Below are positions 1-7,447 of a stretch of 64,000 nucleotides of DNA, in pieces. Both the position numbers and the translations under genes were made by a program. This stretch comes from JAEUOS01 sp031423955 (lineage in GTDB: Bacteria; Pseudomonadota; Gammaproteobacteria; Burkholderiales; JAEUOS01). The stretch spans positions 7,969-71,968 of the forward strand of contig JANPGJ010000547.1 in the NCBI GenBank assembly GCA_031423955.1, in the 5' to 3' direction. A model generated the notes under the pieces. It did no database searches and was not told where the DNA came from. It saw only the letters and a list, made by a program, of their open reading frames with translations. Positions within the stretch are counted from its first letter, which is position 1. Every line of letters begins with the position of its first letter.

Positions 1-480
1 CGCCCGCATGGTGGTCATGCGCAGCCGGCAATTGGCATTCTCCAGATTGGCCGGCGGCGGCCCGTTCTCGTCAGCGATCAGGTTGCACTCGCTGCCGCGA
101 AATCGGCGCCAGTCGGCATTGGCCACATCGAGCCGCTTCCGGCCTTCGGCCGGCATGATCTTGGACAACTTCTGGGTGGCACTGGTGAGGCGCGCTTCCT
201 GGCGCTTGAGTTCGCCAGTCAGGCAGCCGAGGATGGCCACCGGGTCATCGGCTTTCTTCTCCTGCATTGCGGCCTGCGCTTTCTGGATGCATTCGCGAAA
301 ATCCCGCGTCAGCGGATCGGTCTGCGGCGGGCCGCCGGGCGGCGCTTCACGCGCCTGATTGGGCGCGGGCGCCGCAAGCGGGGCCTGCGGCGGTGGCGGC
401 GGCGCCTTCATTTGCGCCAGCGCTGGTGCGGCGGCCAGACAAGCAACGGCCAGAATCGAGAGGATGCGAACGGTGTTCAT
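1..480 (-). CDS. Exported LprI-like (DUF1311) protein, 3' end beyond window
   Basis: An open frame runs from ATG at 480 to the window edge (160 codons, no stop). The first 23 residues form a signal peptide ending ALAQ. A Pro/Ala-rich linker follows (about residues 25-50). The body has cysteines at about 63 and 87, then CLTGELKRQEARL...LDVANADWRRFRGSEC, the spacing of the lysozyme-inhibitor LprI-type N-terminal domain (Cys ... aWraFRdaeC). It is probably a small periplasmic protein. Calling it an actual lysozyme inhibitor would go beyond the evidence. It is transcribed away from trmB's 3' end, 47 bases apart. Confidence 0.75.
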   Translation of the reverse strand, partial: MNTVRILSILAVACLAAAPALAQMKAPPPPPQAPLAAPAPNQAREAPPGGPPQTDPLTRDFRECIQKAQAAMQEKKADDPVAILGCLTGELKRQEARLTSATQKLSKIMPAEGRKRLDVANADWRRFRGSECNLIADENGPPPANLENANCRLRMTTMRA

Positions 481-527
481 GGTGTTGCCTTGTGGTTGTG
501 CCCGGCGTGGGGCGGGCGGAGACTGCC

Positions 528-1298
528 TCAAACGGCCAGCCGGCGGAATATTACATCGCGCACACCGTGCCCCAATTTCAGGCCGCGGTGTTCGAATTTG
601 GTCAGGGGCCGATAGTCCGGCCGGTCCGCGAAGCCTGGTGCGGAATTGGTCAACAAGGGCTCGGCGGACATCACCGCAAGCATTTGCTGCGCGTAGTCTT
701 CCCAGTCGGTCGCGCAATGCAGGATACCGCCGGGCGCCAGCCGGCTGGCCAACAGCGCGACGAAGGGCGGCGCGATCAGGCGTCGCTTGTGGTGGCGCGC
801 CTTGGGCCACGGATCGGGAAAGAACACGTGAATCCCGGCCAGGCTGGCCGGCGCGATCATGTGTTGCACCACTTCAACCGCGTCGTGCCGGATCACGCGC
901 AGGTTGGTCAGTTTTTTCTCATCGACCAGTTTCAGCAGGGCGCCGACACCGGGGGCGTGTACTTCGAGGCCGAGAAAATCGGTGGCCGGTGTCGCTGCGC
1001 CGATATGCGCCGTGGTTTCGCCCATGCCGAAGCCAATCTCCAGCACCAGCGGCGCACGGCGCCCGAAGGCCAGGGCGAAATCGAAGACCTGCGCCTGATA
1101 GTCAATCCCGAAACGCGGCAGCAACTCGTCGTAGGCGCGGATCTGCGCCGGCGACATGCGCCCCTGGCGCAGCACGAAACTGCGAATCGATTGCGCAGTC
1201 AGGCGCGCCGGGTCATCGGTGCTGCCCGGTTGCCGCTTGTCCGCCGCTGCCAGGCCGGCGCGTGCCGACGAAACAGAATCCGGAAGCGCGCGCGTCAC
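528..1298 (-). CDS. trmB: tRNA (guanine-N7-)-methyltransferase
   Basis: The 256-residue protein is a class I SAM-dependent methyltransferase that makes m7G46 in tRNA in the cytoplasm. The SAM-binding motif LEIGFGMGE lies at residues 86-94. The TrmB signature FPDPWPKARHHKRR lies at 160-173. The C-terminal TKFEHRGLKLGHGVRD segment is also typical. The first 30 or so residues are a poorly conserved extension. The GTG start at 1298 overlaps the thiG stop (GTGA), so the two are translationally coupled in a thiS-thiG-trmB operon, an arrangement often seen in betaproteobacteria. Confidence 0.95.
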   Translation of the reverse strand: MTRALPDSVSSARAGLAAADKRQPGSTDDPARLTAQSIRSFVLRQGRMSPAQIRAYDELLPRFGIDYQAQVFDFALAFGRRAPLVLEIGFGMGETTAHIGAATPATDFLGLEVHAPGVGALLKLVDEKKLTNLRVIRHDAVEVVQHMIAPASLAGIHVFFPDPWPKARHHKRRLIAPPFVALLASRLAPGGILHCATDWEDYAQQMLAVMSAEPLLTNSAPGFADRPDYRPLTKFEHRGLKLGHGVRDVIFRRLAV

Positions 1299-2104
1299 GC
1301 GCCGCGACCGGCGATCATGCCGCCAGTCGGTGATGAGGGTGCGGCCGAATACAGTCTGCGCGGCATGCGCCCGGCCAGAAAAGCCTCGCGGCCGGCCTGC
1401 ACCGCCTTGTTCATCGCCGACCCCATCAGCACCGGATCATGCGCTGCAGCGATCGCGGTGTTCATCAGCACGCCGTCGCATCCCAGTTCCATCGCGATCG
1501 CCGCGTCCGAGGCGGTGCCGACACCGGCATCGACGATCACCGGCACCCGCGCCTTCTCGATGATCAGGGACAGGTTCCAGGGGTTCAGGATGCCCATCCC
1601 GGATCCGATCAGCGAGGCCAGCGGCATCACCGCGACGCAGCCGATTTCCTCGAGCTGTTTGGCCAGGAGCGGGTCGTCGCTGCAATACACCATGACCGAG
1701 AAGCCGTCGGCGACCAGGGTTTTCGCCGCCGCCAGGGTTTCAATCATGTTCGGGTAGAGCGTGTGCGAATCGCCCAGGACTTCGAGCTTGACCAGGCTAT
1801 GGCCGTCGAGCAGTTCGCGCGCCAGGCGCAGCGTGCGTACCGCATCGTCGGCGCTGTAGCAACCGGCGGTATTGGGCAGCAGGGTGTATTTCGACGGCGG
1901 CAGGTAGTCCAGAAGCGACGGGGTGTTCGGGTCCTGGCCGAGATTGGTGCGGCGAATCGCGACCGTGACGATCTGCGCACCGGAGGCTTCGATCGCCTCG
2001 CGCGTCTGTTCGAAATCGCGGTACTTGCCGGTGCCGACCAGCAGGCGCGAGGCGTACGGTTTGCCGGCGATTTCAAAAGTCTTGTCCTTGATGCTCATTT
2101 CCAT
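1295..2104 (-). CDS. thiG: Thiazole synthase
   Basis: This 269-residue TIM-barrel enzyme builds the thiazole phosphate moiety of thiamine from deoxyxylulose phosphate, a glycine- or tyrosine-derived imine and sulfur carried by ThiS thiocarboxylate. The conserved LVGTGKY (22-28), the Schiff-base lysine in LVKLEVLGD (about K106), and the phosphate-binding PVIVDAGVGTASDA and GCDGVLMNTAIA stretches are all present. The start at 2104 has GGAAGG just upstream; a second ATG two codons in is also possible. It follows thiS by 15 bases and overlaps trmB. No TPP riboswitch was recognised upstream of the operon. Confidence 0.96.
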   Translation of the reverse strand: MEMSIKDKTFEIAGKPYASRLLVGTGKYRDFEQTREAIEASGAQIVTVAIRRTNLGQDPNTPSLLDYLPPSKYTLLPNTAGCYSADDAVRTLRLARELLDGHSLVKLEVLGDSHTLYPNMIETLAAAKTLVADGFSVMVYCSDDPLLAKQLEEIGCVAVMPLASLIGSGMGILNPWNLSLIIEKARVPVIVDAGVGTASDAAIAMELGCDGVLMNTAIAAAHDPVLMGSAMNKAVQAGREAFLAGRMPRRLYSAAPSSPTGGMIAGRGA

Positions 2105-2119
2105 CCGACCTTCCCGTAC

Positions 2120-2323
2120 TCAGCCGCCACCGACGGCGGCCACGATTTCCAGCGCATCTCCGGCGGCGAGAATGGTGTCGCTGTGACGACCCTTGGGCAC
2201 GATTTCGCCGTTCCGTTCCACCGCCACCCGTTTGCCGGCGAGCGACATTTGCGTCAGCAGCGTGGCAACGCTTGCGCCGGCGGCGATCATGCGGGACTCG
2301 CCATTGACCGATATTGGTATCAC
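2120..2323 (-). CDS. thiS: Sulfur carrier protein ThiS
   Basis: This 67-residue ubiquitin-like sulfur carrier ends in the required Gly-Gly (AAVGGG), which is adenylated and thiocarboxylated to donate sulfur to ThiG. Conserved features are VNGE near the start, KRVAVERNGEIVP, and GDALEIVAAVGGG. Translation appears to begin at GTG 2323, because the next in-frame ATG would remove the first beta strand. It is the first gene of the thiS-thiG-trmB operon and diverges from the DNA glycosylase gene across about 137 bases. Confidence 0.93.
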   Translation of the reverse strand: MIPISVNGESRMIAAGASVATLLTQMSLAGKRVAVERNGEIVPKGRHSDTILAAGDALEIVAAVGGG

Positions 2324-2460
2324 TGCAACGACTCTTGATCAACCGAGCCCCGAAGTGTAGCGGAACGCGCCGGCTACAGCCCACAACCGGTGCTGGTTCA
2401 ACCGTCCGCTCCTGTGGTCTCGACTATGATTGCCGTTTCGCCAAAACGACCGAATCTGCG

Positions 2461-3069
2461 ATGAGCATTCGAATCAAGCGTCATTTGCAGGAGCGCTGCC
2501 CCGAGCTTGCCGACCTGCTGGCGGAAATGAAGACCGTACCGAAGCTGCGGCGCCGCGACCTGCCTTTGCCCGAAGCCCTGGTAAGGGTGGTGACCGGCCA
2601 GATGTTGTCGGCGCAGGCCGCGCAGACGATTTACGAGCGCATCAGGCTTGCCGCCGAAGCGCGCAAGCTGCAAGGGTCATGGCTGCTCGACCATGACAGC
2701 CTGCGCGCCTGCGGCCTGAGCGGCGCCAAGGCGCGCACCGTGTGCGAGATCGGCGCGCAGATTGGCGCCTACCCGTGTGCCCTCGACCACTGGTACGAAC
2801 TGCCGCCGGAGCGCCTGATCGAAGAGATCCGGCAATATCGTGGCATGGGCGCGTGGACAGCGTCGATCATCGCGCTGTTCTATGTCGGCCATGAAGACAT
2901 CTTTCCGGCGGCCGATGGCAGTATTCGACGTGCCGTCGCGCTGATCGAGGGGCGGCAAAAAAAGCGCGGACGCCGCGCCTTCGATGCTGACCGTGCCGCG
3001 CCTTATCGCTCGTATCTGGCGATGTATCTATGGCGCGCGCTTGATACCGGGGTCCTGAAAACGTCGTAA
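2461..3069 (+). CDS. HhH-GPD DNA glycosylase (3-methyladenine glycosylase II type)
   Basis: The 202-residue helix-hairpin-helix glycosylase probably removes alkylated bases from DNA. The hairpin motif is LSGAKARTVCEIG (86-98), followed by YRGMGAWTASIIALF (126-140). The likely catalytic aspartate is D152 in FPAADGSIRRA, matching the AlkA/MAG aspartate that follows the GxGxWTA helix. The open frame extends upstream to 2314, but that extension has no similarity and crosses the divergent promoter region, so ATG 2461 (MSIRIKRH) was chosen. It is shorter than E. coli AlkA because it lacks the N-terminal domain. Substrate range cannot be read from sequence. Confidence 0.85.
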   Translation: MSIRIKRHLQERCPELADLLAEMKTVPKLRRRDLPLPEALVRVVTGQMLSAQAAQTIYERIRLAAEARKLQGSWLLDHDSLRACGLSGAKARTVCEIGAQIGAYPCALDHWYELPPERLIEEIRQYRGMGAWTASIIALFYVGHEDIFPAADGSIRRAVALIEGRQKKRGRRAFDADRAAPYRSYLAMYLWRALDTGVLKTS

Positions 3070-3083
3070 AATCCGAACTTGTC

Positions 3084-3096
3084 GCGGGTGTAGCTC
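3084..3096 (+). repeat. 13-bp tandem duplicate of the tRNA-Gly 5' end
   Basis: GCGGGTGTAGCTC occurs at 3084-3096 and again, directly abutting, at 3097-3109, where it forms the acceptor stem and first part of the D-arm of the tRNA. The upstream copy would be in the 5' leader of the precursor. It offers an alternative acceptor strand, which RNase P must discriminate against. Confidence 0.9.
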
Positions 3097-3170
3097 GCGG
3101 GTGTAGCTCAATGGTAGAGCAGAAGCTTCCCAAGCTTACGACGAGGGTTCGATTCCCTTCACCCGCTCCA
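3097..3170 (+). tRNA. tRNA-Gly (anticodon CCC)
   Basis: A 74-nt cloverleaf with encoded CCA. Acceptor GCGGGTG pairs with CACCCGC. The D-arm is GCTC/GAGC and the T-arm is GAGGG-TTCGATT-CCCTT. The anticodon loop TTCCCAA gives CCC at positions 34-36, reading GGG glycine codons. The first pair of the anticodon stem is a mismatch. A tandem copy of the first 13 bases lies immediately upstream. Confidence 0.96.
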
Positions 3171-3367
3171 GTACCGCAGCATGTCGCACCTTCCCGGTTT
3201 TACCCTGGCGAATCGGCACGCAGGCCGGGGTGGATTCGCCGTCGGGTCAGTCGCGGATCGCAGGCCGCGCAAGTGATCGAGTTTGCGGCCGATCCGGTTG
3301 ACTGCCCCGATAATGTCCACTTCAAACGCCCGCCATTGCGGGCCAATCTCATGTCACCAGGACTTAC

Positions 3368-4531
3368 ATGATCGATACGCAGACCCAGAATTTTCCGGAG
3401 ATTCGTGAAGCCGTCGGCGCCCTGTGCGCCCAATATGATTCGGCCTACTGGCAAAAGGTCGACGATGCGCGCGCTTACCCGGAAGCATTTGTCGACGCGC
3501 TGACCAGCGCCGGCTGGATGGCCGCCCTGATTCCCGAATCCTATGGCGGTTCCGGCCTGGGCCTGGCCGAAGCCTCGGTGGTGATGGAGGAAATCAATCG
3601 CCGCGGCGGCAACTCCGGCGCCTGCCACGGCCAGATGTACAACATGAATACCCTGCTGCGGCACGGCTCGGAGGCGCAGAAGCGCCAGTACCTGCCGAAA
3701 ATCGCATCCGGCGAGTTGCGCCTGCAGTCGATGGGTGTGACCGAGCCCACCACTGGGACAGACACGACCAAGATCAAGACGGTGGCCGAGCGAATGGGCG
3801 ACTAGTACGTGGTCAATGGGCAGTTGGTGTGGATTTCGCGCATCCAGCACTCCGACCTGATGATTCTGCTGGCGCGCACCACGGCGCTGGCGGACGTCAA
3901 GAAAAAAGCCGATGGCCTGTCGATTTTCTTAGTCGACCTGAAACACGCGGTGGCCAACGGCATGAGCGTGCGGCCGATCCGCAACATGGTCAATCACGAG
4001 ACCAACGAGCTGTTCTTCGACAACCTCGAGATTCCGGCCGACAACCTGATCGGCGAAGAGGGCAAGGGCTTTCGTTACATTCTTGATGGCCTGAATGCCG
4101 AGCGCGCCCTGATCGCCGCCGAATGCATCGGCGACGCCTACTGGTTCATCGATCGCGCCTCGAAATACGCGAGTGAGCGGATCGTCTTCGACCGCCCGAT
4201 CGGCAAGAACCAGGGCGTGCAGTTCCCGATCGCCGAGAGCTACATCGAGACCGAGGCCGCCAACCTGATGCGCTGGAAGGCCTGCGAACTGTTCGACGCC
4301 CACAAGCCCTGTGGCTCCGAGGCCAACATGGCCAAATACCTGTGCGCCAAGGCCTCATGGGAGGCGGCCAATGCCTGCCTGCAAACCCATGGCGGTTTCG
4401 GCTTCGCCTGCGAGTACGACATCGAACGCAAGTTCCGCGAAACCCGCCTGTATCAGGTGGCGCCGATCTCGACCAACCTGATTCTCTCGTATGTCGCCGA
4501 ACACGTACTGGGCATGCCGCGATCCTTTTAA
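3368..4531 (+). pseudogene. Acyl-CoA dehydrogenase interrupted by an in-frame TAG
   Basis: The frame from ATG 3368 encodes an acyl-CoA dehydrogenase of about 388 codons, but codon 146 (3803-3805) is TAG. Sequence on both sides is in the same frame and intact. Before it, MGVTEPTTGTDTTKIKTVAE matches the FAD/substrate-binding segment; after it, YVVNGQLVWISRIQHSD continues the central beta domain. The C-terminal part ends with the usual GGFGFACEYDIERKFRETRLYQVAPISTN. A CAG-to-TAG change (Gln) would explain it. FAD-dependent alpha,beta-dehydrogenation of a CoA thioester is the expected ancestral reaction. It could be a recent pseudogene or a base-call error; the downstream piece (from GTG 3809) is unlikely to be active alone. 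Confidence 0.85.
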
Positions 4532-4549
4532 GAGCGGACCAAACAGGAT

Positions 4550-4622
4550 CGGACAAAAGTGAAACCCTACTTTTGTCCGGATTAGCTTGAATGGAATCGC
4601 TGGCGGAGCCAGACGATTCCAT
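4550..4622. repeat. Two-hairpin dispersed repeat, copy A
   Basis: Hairpin 1 has an 11-bp perfect stem, CGGACAAAAGT (4550-4560) with ACTTTTGTCCG (4569-4579), and loop GAAACCCT. Hairpin 2 has outer arms ATGGAATCG (4591-4599) and CGATTCCAT (4614-4622) around an inner CTGGC-GGA-GCCAG. A second copy with the same plan lies at 41957-42030. There the hairpin-1 stem is identical, but the hairpin-2 stem has changed on both arms so that pairing is kept. It sits between the acyl-CoA dehydrogenase and the next gene. It may act as a transcript 3'-end or REP-like element; function is unknown. Confidence 0.8.
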
Positions 4623-4654
4623 TGGCAAACCCTACGAAAAGGCTCGGGCCTGTC

Positions 4655-5428
4655 ATGACTGCGCCATTGCATCGTAAACCGTCGACCGATGTGCTTGCAG
4701 CGCGTGCCAAGGTGGCGGTGGTGGTGCCGGCTACCAACACGATTGTCGAGCCGGAGTTCGAGGCGATGCGGCCGGCCGGGGTGACCAATCACGTGACGCG
4801 GATGTATTTGCCGCCGCGGCCGTATGGCGACATGGAAACCTACCGGCGCGCGCTTGATACCGAGGAAGGCAAACTCGATGACGCCCTCGACCTGGTGTTG
4901 CCGTGCGAGCCGCATGTGGTGGCGCACGGGCATTCGATCCACTCGTTTCGCGGTGACCGGGCGCGCGCCGAAGCCGAACAGAAGAAGCTGGAAGACTATT
5001 GCGGCCTGCCGTTCGTCACGCCGTCGATCGCGGTGCTGAAAGGCCTGGAGGCGATCGGCAATCCGCGGCGGATCGCGGTGTTGACGCCTTACTGGCCGCC
5101 GGCCGATGCGCTGATCGCGGAATTTTTCGCCGCCTGCGGCTATGAGGTCGTCAACACTCTTGGCCTGAAAGCGACCGGGCCGACCGCGGTGGCACGCATC
5201 ACGCTCGACGAAATACGTGCCGGCTTCCGGGCCCTCGATGGTCCGGCGGTCGAGGCGATGGTGCATGTCGGCACCAACCTGCCGGTATCGGCGATCACCG
5301 ATGCGATCGAGGTCGCGCACGGCAAGCCGCTGATCGGCGTCAATGTGGCAACCTATTGGCAGGCGCTGCGGCGGGTCGGGATTACTGACGCATTACCCGG
5401 ATTCGGCATGCTGGCGCGCGAGCACTGA
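4655..5428 (+). CDS. Asp/Glu racemase superfamily protein (maleate isomerase / arylmalonate decarboxylase-like)
   Basis: A 257-residue protein of the fold shared by aspartate racemase, maleate cis-trans isomerase and arylmalonate decarboxylase. Recognisable parts are KVAVVVPATNTIVEPEFEAM near the N terminus, the first active-site cysteine region LVLPCEPHVVAHG (Cys about 84), and RIAVLTPYWPPADA. Where isomerases have a second cysteine (CTNL-type) this protein reads VHVGTNLP, so one catalytic thiol is missing. ATG 4655 was chosen because the upstream TTG (4622) overlaps the second hairpin of the repeat. It follows a catabolic acyl-CoA dehydrogenase and may act in carboxylic acid breakdown; the exact substrate is unknown. 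Confidence 0.7.
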   Translation: MTAPLHRKPSTDVLAARAKVAVVVPATNTIVEPEFEAMRPAGVTNHVTRMYLPPRPYGDMETYRRALDTEEGKLDDALDLVLPCEPHVVAHGHSIHSFRGDRARAEAEQKKLEDYCGLPFVTPSIAVLKGLEAIGNPRRIAVLTPYWPPADALIAEFFAACGYEVVNTLGLKATGPTAVARITLDEIRAGFRALDGPAVEAMVHVGTNLPVSAITDAIEVAHGKPLIGVNVATYWQALRRVGITDALPGFGMLAREH

Positions 5429-5616
5429 GCTTGGCCAACGACGAGGCGACGTCCATGCGCAAGTGCCCGGTCAACGCGCAGCGCTGCATTGGCGATCCTG
5501 ACATTGTGCCGGGTCTGCTGACCACTTGCGATGGTTTGCTGTTCATGCAGGGGCGGAATATCGCCGACCGTTTCAAATCCGATCACCCCACAACCTGACA
5601 ACAAAGGAAACCCATC

Positions 5617-6387
5617 ATGGATCTCGGACTCAAGGGCAAGAACGTTCTGATCACCGGCGCATCGAAGGGCATCGGCCTGGCCTGCGCCAAGGCATTCGCC
5701 GCCGAAGGCGCGCGCCTGCACCTGGCTTCGCGCGACGCTGCGCGGCTGGACGAGGCGCGCTTGCAAATCCTGGCCAACAGCAAGGTCGAGATCACCCTGC
5801 ATCCGTTGGATTTGTCCAGGCCCGGATCCGCCAAGGCACTGGCGGCTGCCTGCGGCGAGCTCGATGTGCTGGTCAACAATGCCGGCGCGATTCCCGGCGG
5901 CTCGGTCGAAGCGATCGACGAGGCGCGCTGGCGCGACGCCTGGGACCTGAAAGTGTTCGGCTACATCAACATGACCCGCGAAGTTCTGCCGCCGATGATG
6001 AAGCGCAAGAGCGGTGTGATCGTCAATGTGATCGGCCTGGCCGGCGCCAAGCCCAGCTTCGACTATATCTGCGGCGCCACCGGCAATGCTGCACTGATCG
6101 CCTTCACCAAGGGCGTCGGCGCCGGCGCCACCAACCACGGCGTGCGGGTGCTTGGCGTCAACCCGACCGCCACGCGCACCGATCGCATCATCACCTTGAC
6201 CAAGGCGCGCGCAAAAACCACCTTTGGCGACGAGTCGCGCTGGGAGGAGTTGCTGTCGAACATGCCGTTTGGGCGCATCGCCGAGACCGAGGAAGTCGCC
6301 GATGTGGTGCTGTACTGCGCCTCGGAGCGCGCCTCGTATTTGAGCGGCACGGTGATTGATATCGACGGTGGCCAACTGTATCGTTAG
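5617..6387 (+). CDS. SDR family oxidoreductase with atypical active site
   Basis: A 256-residue short-chain dehydrogenase. The NAD(P)-binding TGASKGIG is at about 13-20, NNAGA follows near 87, and the C-terminal YLSGTVIDIDGGQLYR is standard. The usual Ser...YxxxK triad is not evident. The serine position reads NVIGLAGAKP and the Tyr/Lys region reads YICGATGNAALIAFTK, as in a divergent SDR subgroup with GNAAL in place of SKAAL. It may still bind cofactor, but the reaction is not assignable. A strong AAGGAAA precedes ATG 5617 by 7 bases. Confidence 0.85.
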   Translation: MDLGLKGKNVLITGASKGIGLACAKAFAAEGARLHLASRDAARLDEARLQILANSKVEITLHPLDLSRPGSAKALAAACGELDVLVNNAGAIPGGSVEAIDEARWRDAWDLKVFGYINMTREVLPPMMKRKSGVIVNVIGLAGAKPSFDYICGATGNAALIAFTKGVGAGATNHGVRVLGVNPTATRTDRIITLTKARAKTTFGDESRWEELLSNMPFGRIAETEEVADVVLYCASERASYLSGTVIDIDGGQLYR

Positions 6388-6636
6388 AGGCTGTTCTCAG
6401 TGTTGGTGATTCGATTCATAGCGATATTGACAGCACTGAACGTAATTGTAAGCGAGTACTCACAATTATTTGATTTTCCGGCGCTTGTGAACGAGTGTAA
6501 AGGCGGCTTGCGGAACTTCATGGTGCAATGCACAATCCAATGACAAGATGTAGCTGACTTGCTGCATCCAATAGTCTTAACCGGCAGCGCTTGATGGCGA
6601 CCAAAAGCCGCCCCGTCGCTGCCAGGGAGAGTGCTC

Positions 6637-7257
6637 ATGAATACCCCCGTTGTCCGGCACCTGGCCGATTCCGATCGCTGGCGCCTGCGCCCGCATTACA
6701 AGGCCCTTGATCCGGAGGATCGCCGCCTGCGCTTTGGCGTCACCTTGAACGACGATGCACTCGATCGCTATGTTGATCTGATCGATTTCGACACCGATGC
6801 CGTGCTCGGGGTGGTCGATGCCAGCGACATTCTGGTGGCGGTCGCGCATGTCGCGCCGGTCGGCGAAGGCGCCGAACTGGGCCTGTCGGTGCATCAGGGT
6901 CAGCGCGGCCACGGGCTTGGCGGCGCCCTGTTCGAGCAAGCGGCGACGTGGGCGCGCAATCGCTACCTGCAGCGCATCTTCATGCATTGCCTGCGCGAAA
7001 ACCGCGCCATCCTGCACTTGGCTCGCAGCCATGGCATGACCGTCTCGATGGATGGCAGCGACAGCAGCGCGGTGATGCTGCTGGCGGCGCCGACGTTCGA
7101 CACCTTGATCAATGAGCAGGCGACGCATTGGTCGGCGGCGGCGGCCGATTTGCGGCAAATCGAAAGCCGCTGGTTCGACTGTGTGCTGGCCGGCCCGCAG
7201 GCGGTGGCCGCGGCATTTGGCGCTGCGCTGCGCGCGGGCAAGCCACTGGCTGGATAG
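6637..7257 (+). CDS. GNAT family N-acetyltransferase
   Basis: A protein of about 206 residues with a GNAT fold. The acetyl-CoA pyrophosphate-binding loop is QRGHGLGGALFEQA, preceded by GAELGLSVH and followed by RIFMHCLRENRAILHLARSHGM, the usual beta4-alpha3 and beta5 region. ATG 6637 was preferred to GTG 6631, with GGGAGAG as ribosome site. About 250 bases upstream after the SDR gene are noncoding and AT-richer. The acyl acceptor is unknown. Confidence 0.85.
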   Translation: MNTPVVRHLADSDRWRLRPHYKALDPEDRRLRFGVTLNDDALDRYVDLIDFDTDAVLGVVDASDILVAVAHVAPVGEGAELGLSVHQGQRGHGLGGALFEQAATWARNRYLQRIFMHCLRENRAILHLARSHGMTVSMDGSDSSAVMLLAAPTFDTLINEQATHWSAAAADLRQIESRWFDCVLAGPQAVAAAFGAALRAGKPLAG

Positions 7258-7347
7258 ACCGCGGCCGCCATCCGGTCCGGGCGGCCATCTTGAAGCGCAG
7301 GAAAAAGCCGGCGCGGCGCGCGCCTGTGGTTTCACTTCGCGACCTTG

Positions 7348-7367
7348 TTTTAACGGTCCGGTTAAAA
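7348..7367. promoter_or_regulatory. Inverted repeat upstream of TRAP operon
   Basis: TTTTAAC (7348-7354) and GTTAAAA (7361-7367) are perfect inverted arms separated by GGTCCG. The site lies 80 bases before the dctP-like start in the only AT-rich part of the gap, so it is a candidate operator for a dimeric regulator of the TRAP genes. No regulator gene is adjacent. Confidence 0.45.
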
Positions 7368-7447
7368 GTAGAATGTGAAGGTCGAGGTTGGCCGGCGGAA
7401 GCAAGCGTCGGGACCCTGATCCAAGCATTCATAACCGAGGAGACCGC

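Noticed and set aside
2324..2460. TPP riboswitch upstream of thiS
   Set aside because: The conserved CTGAGA and ACCTGA-type elements of the THI box are not visible in the 137-base gap on the minus strand.
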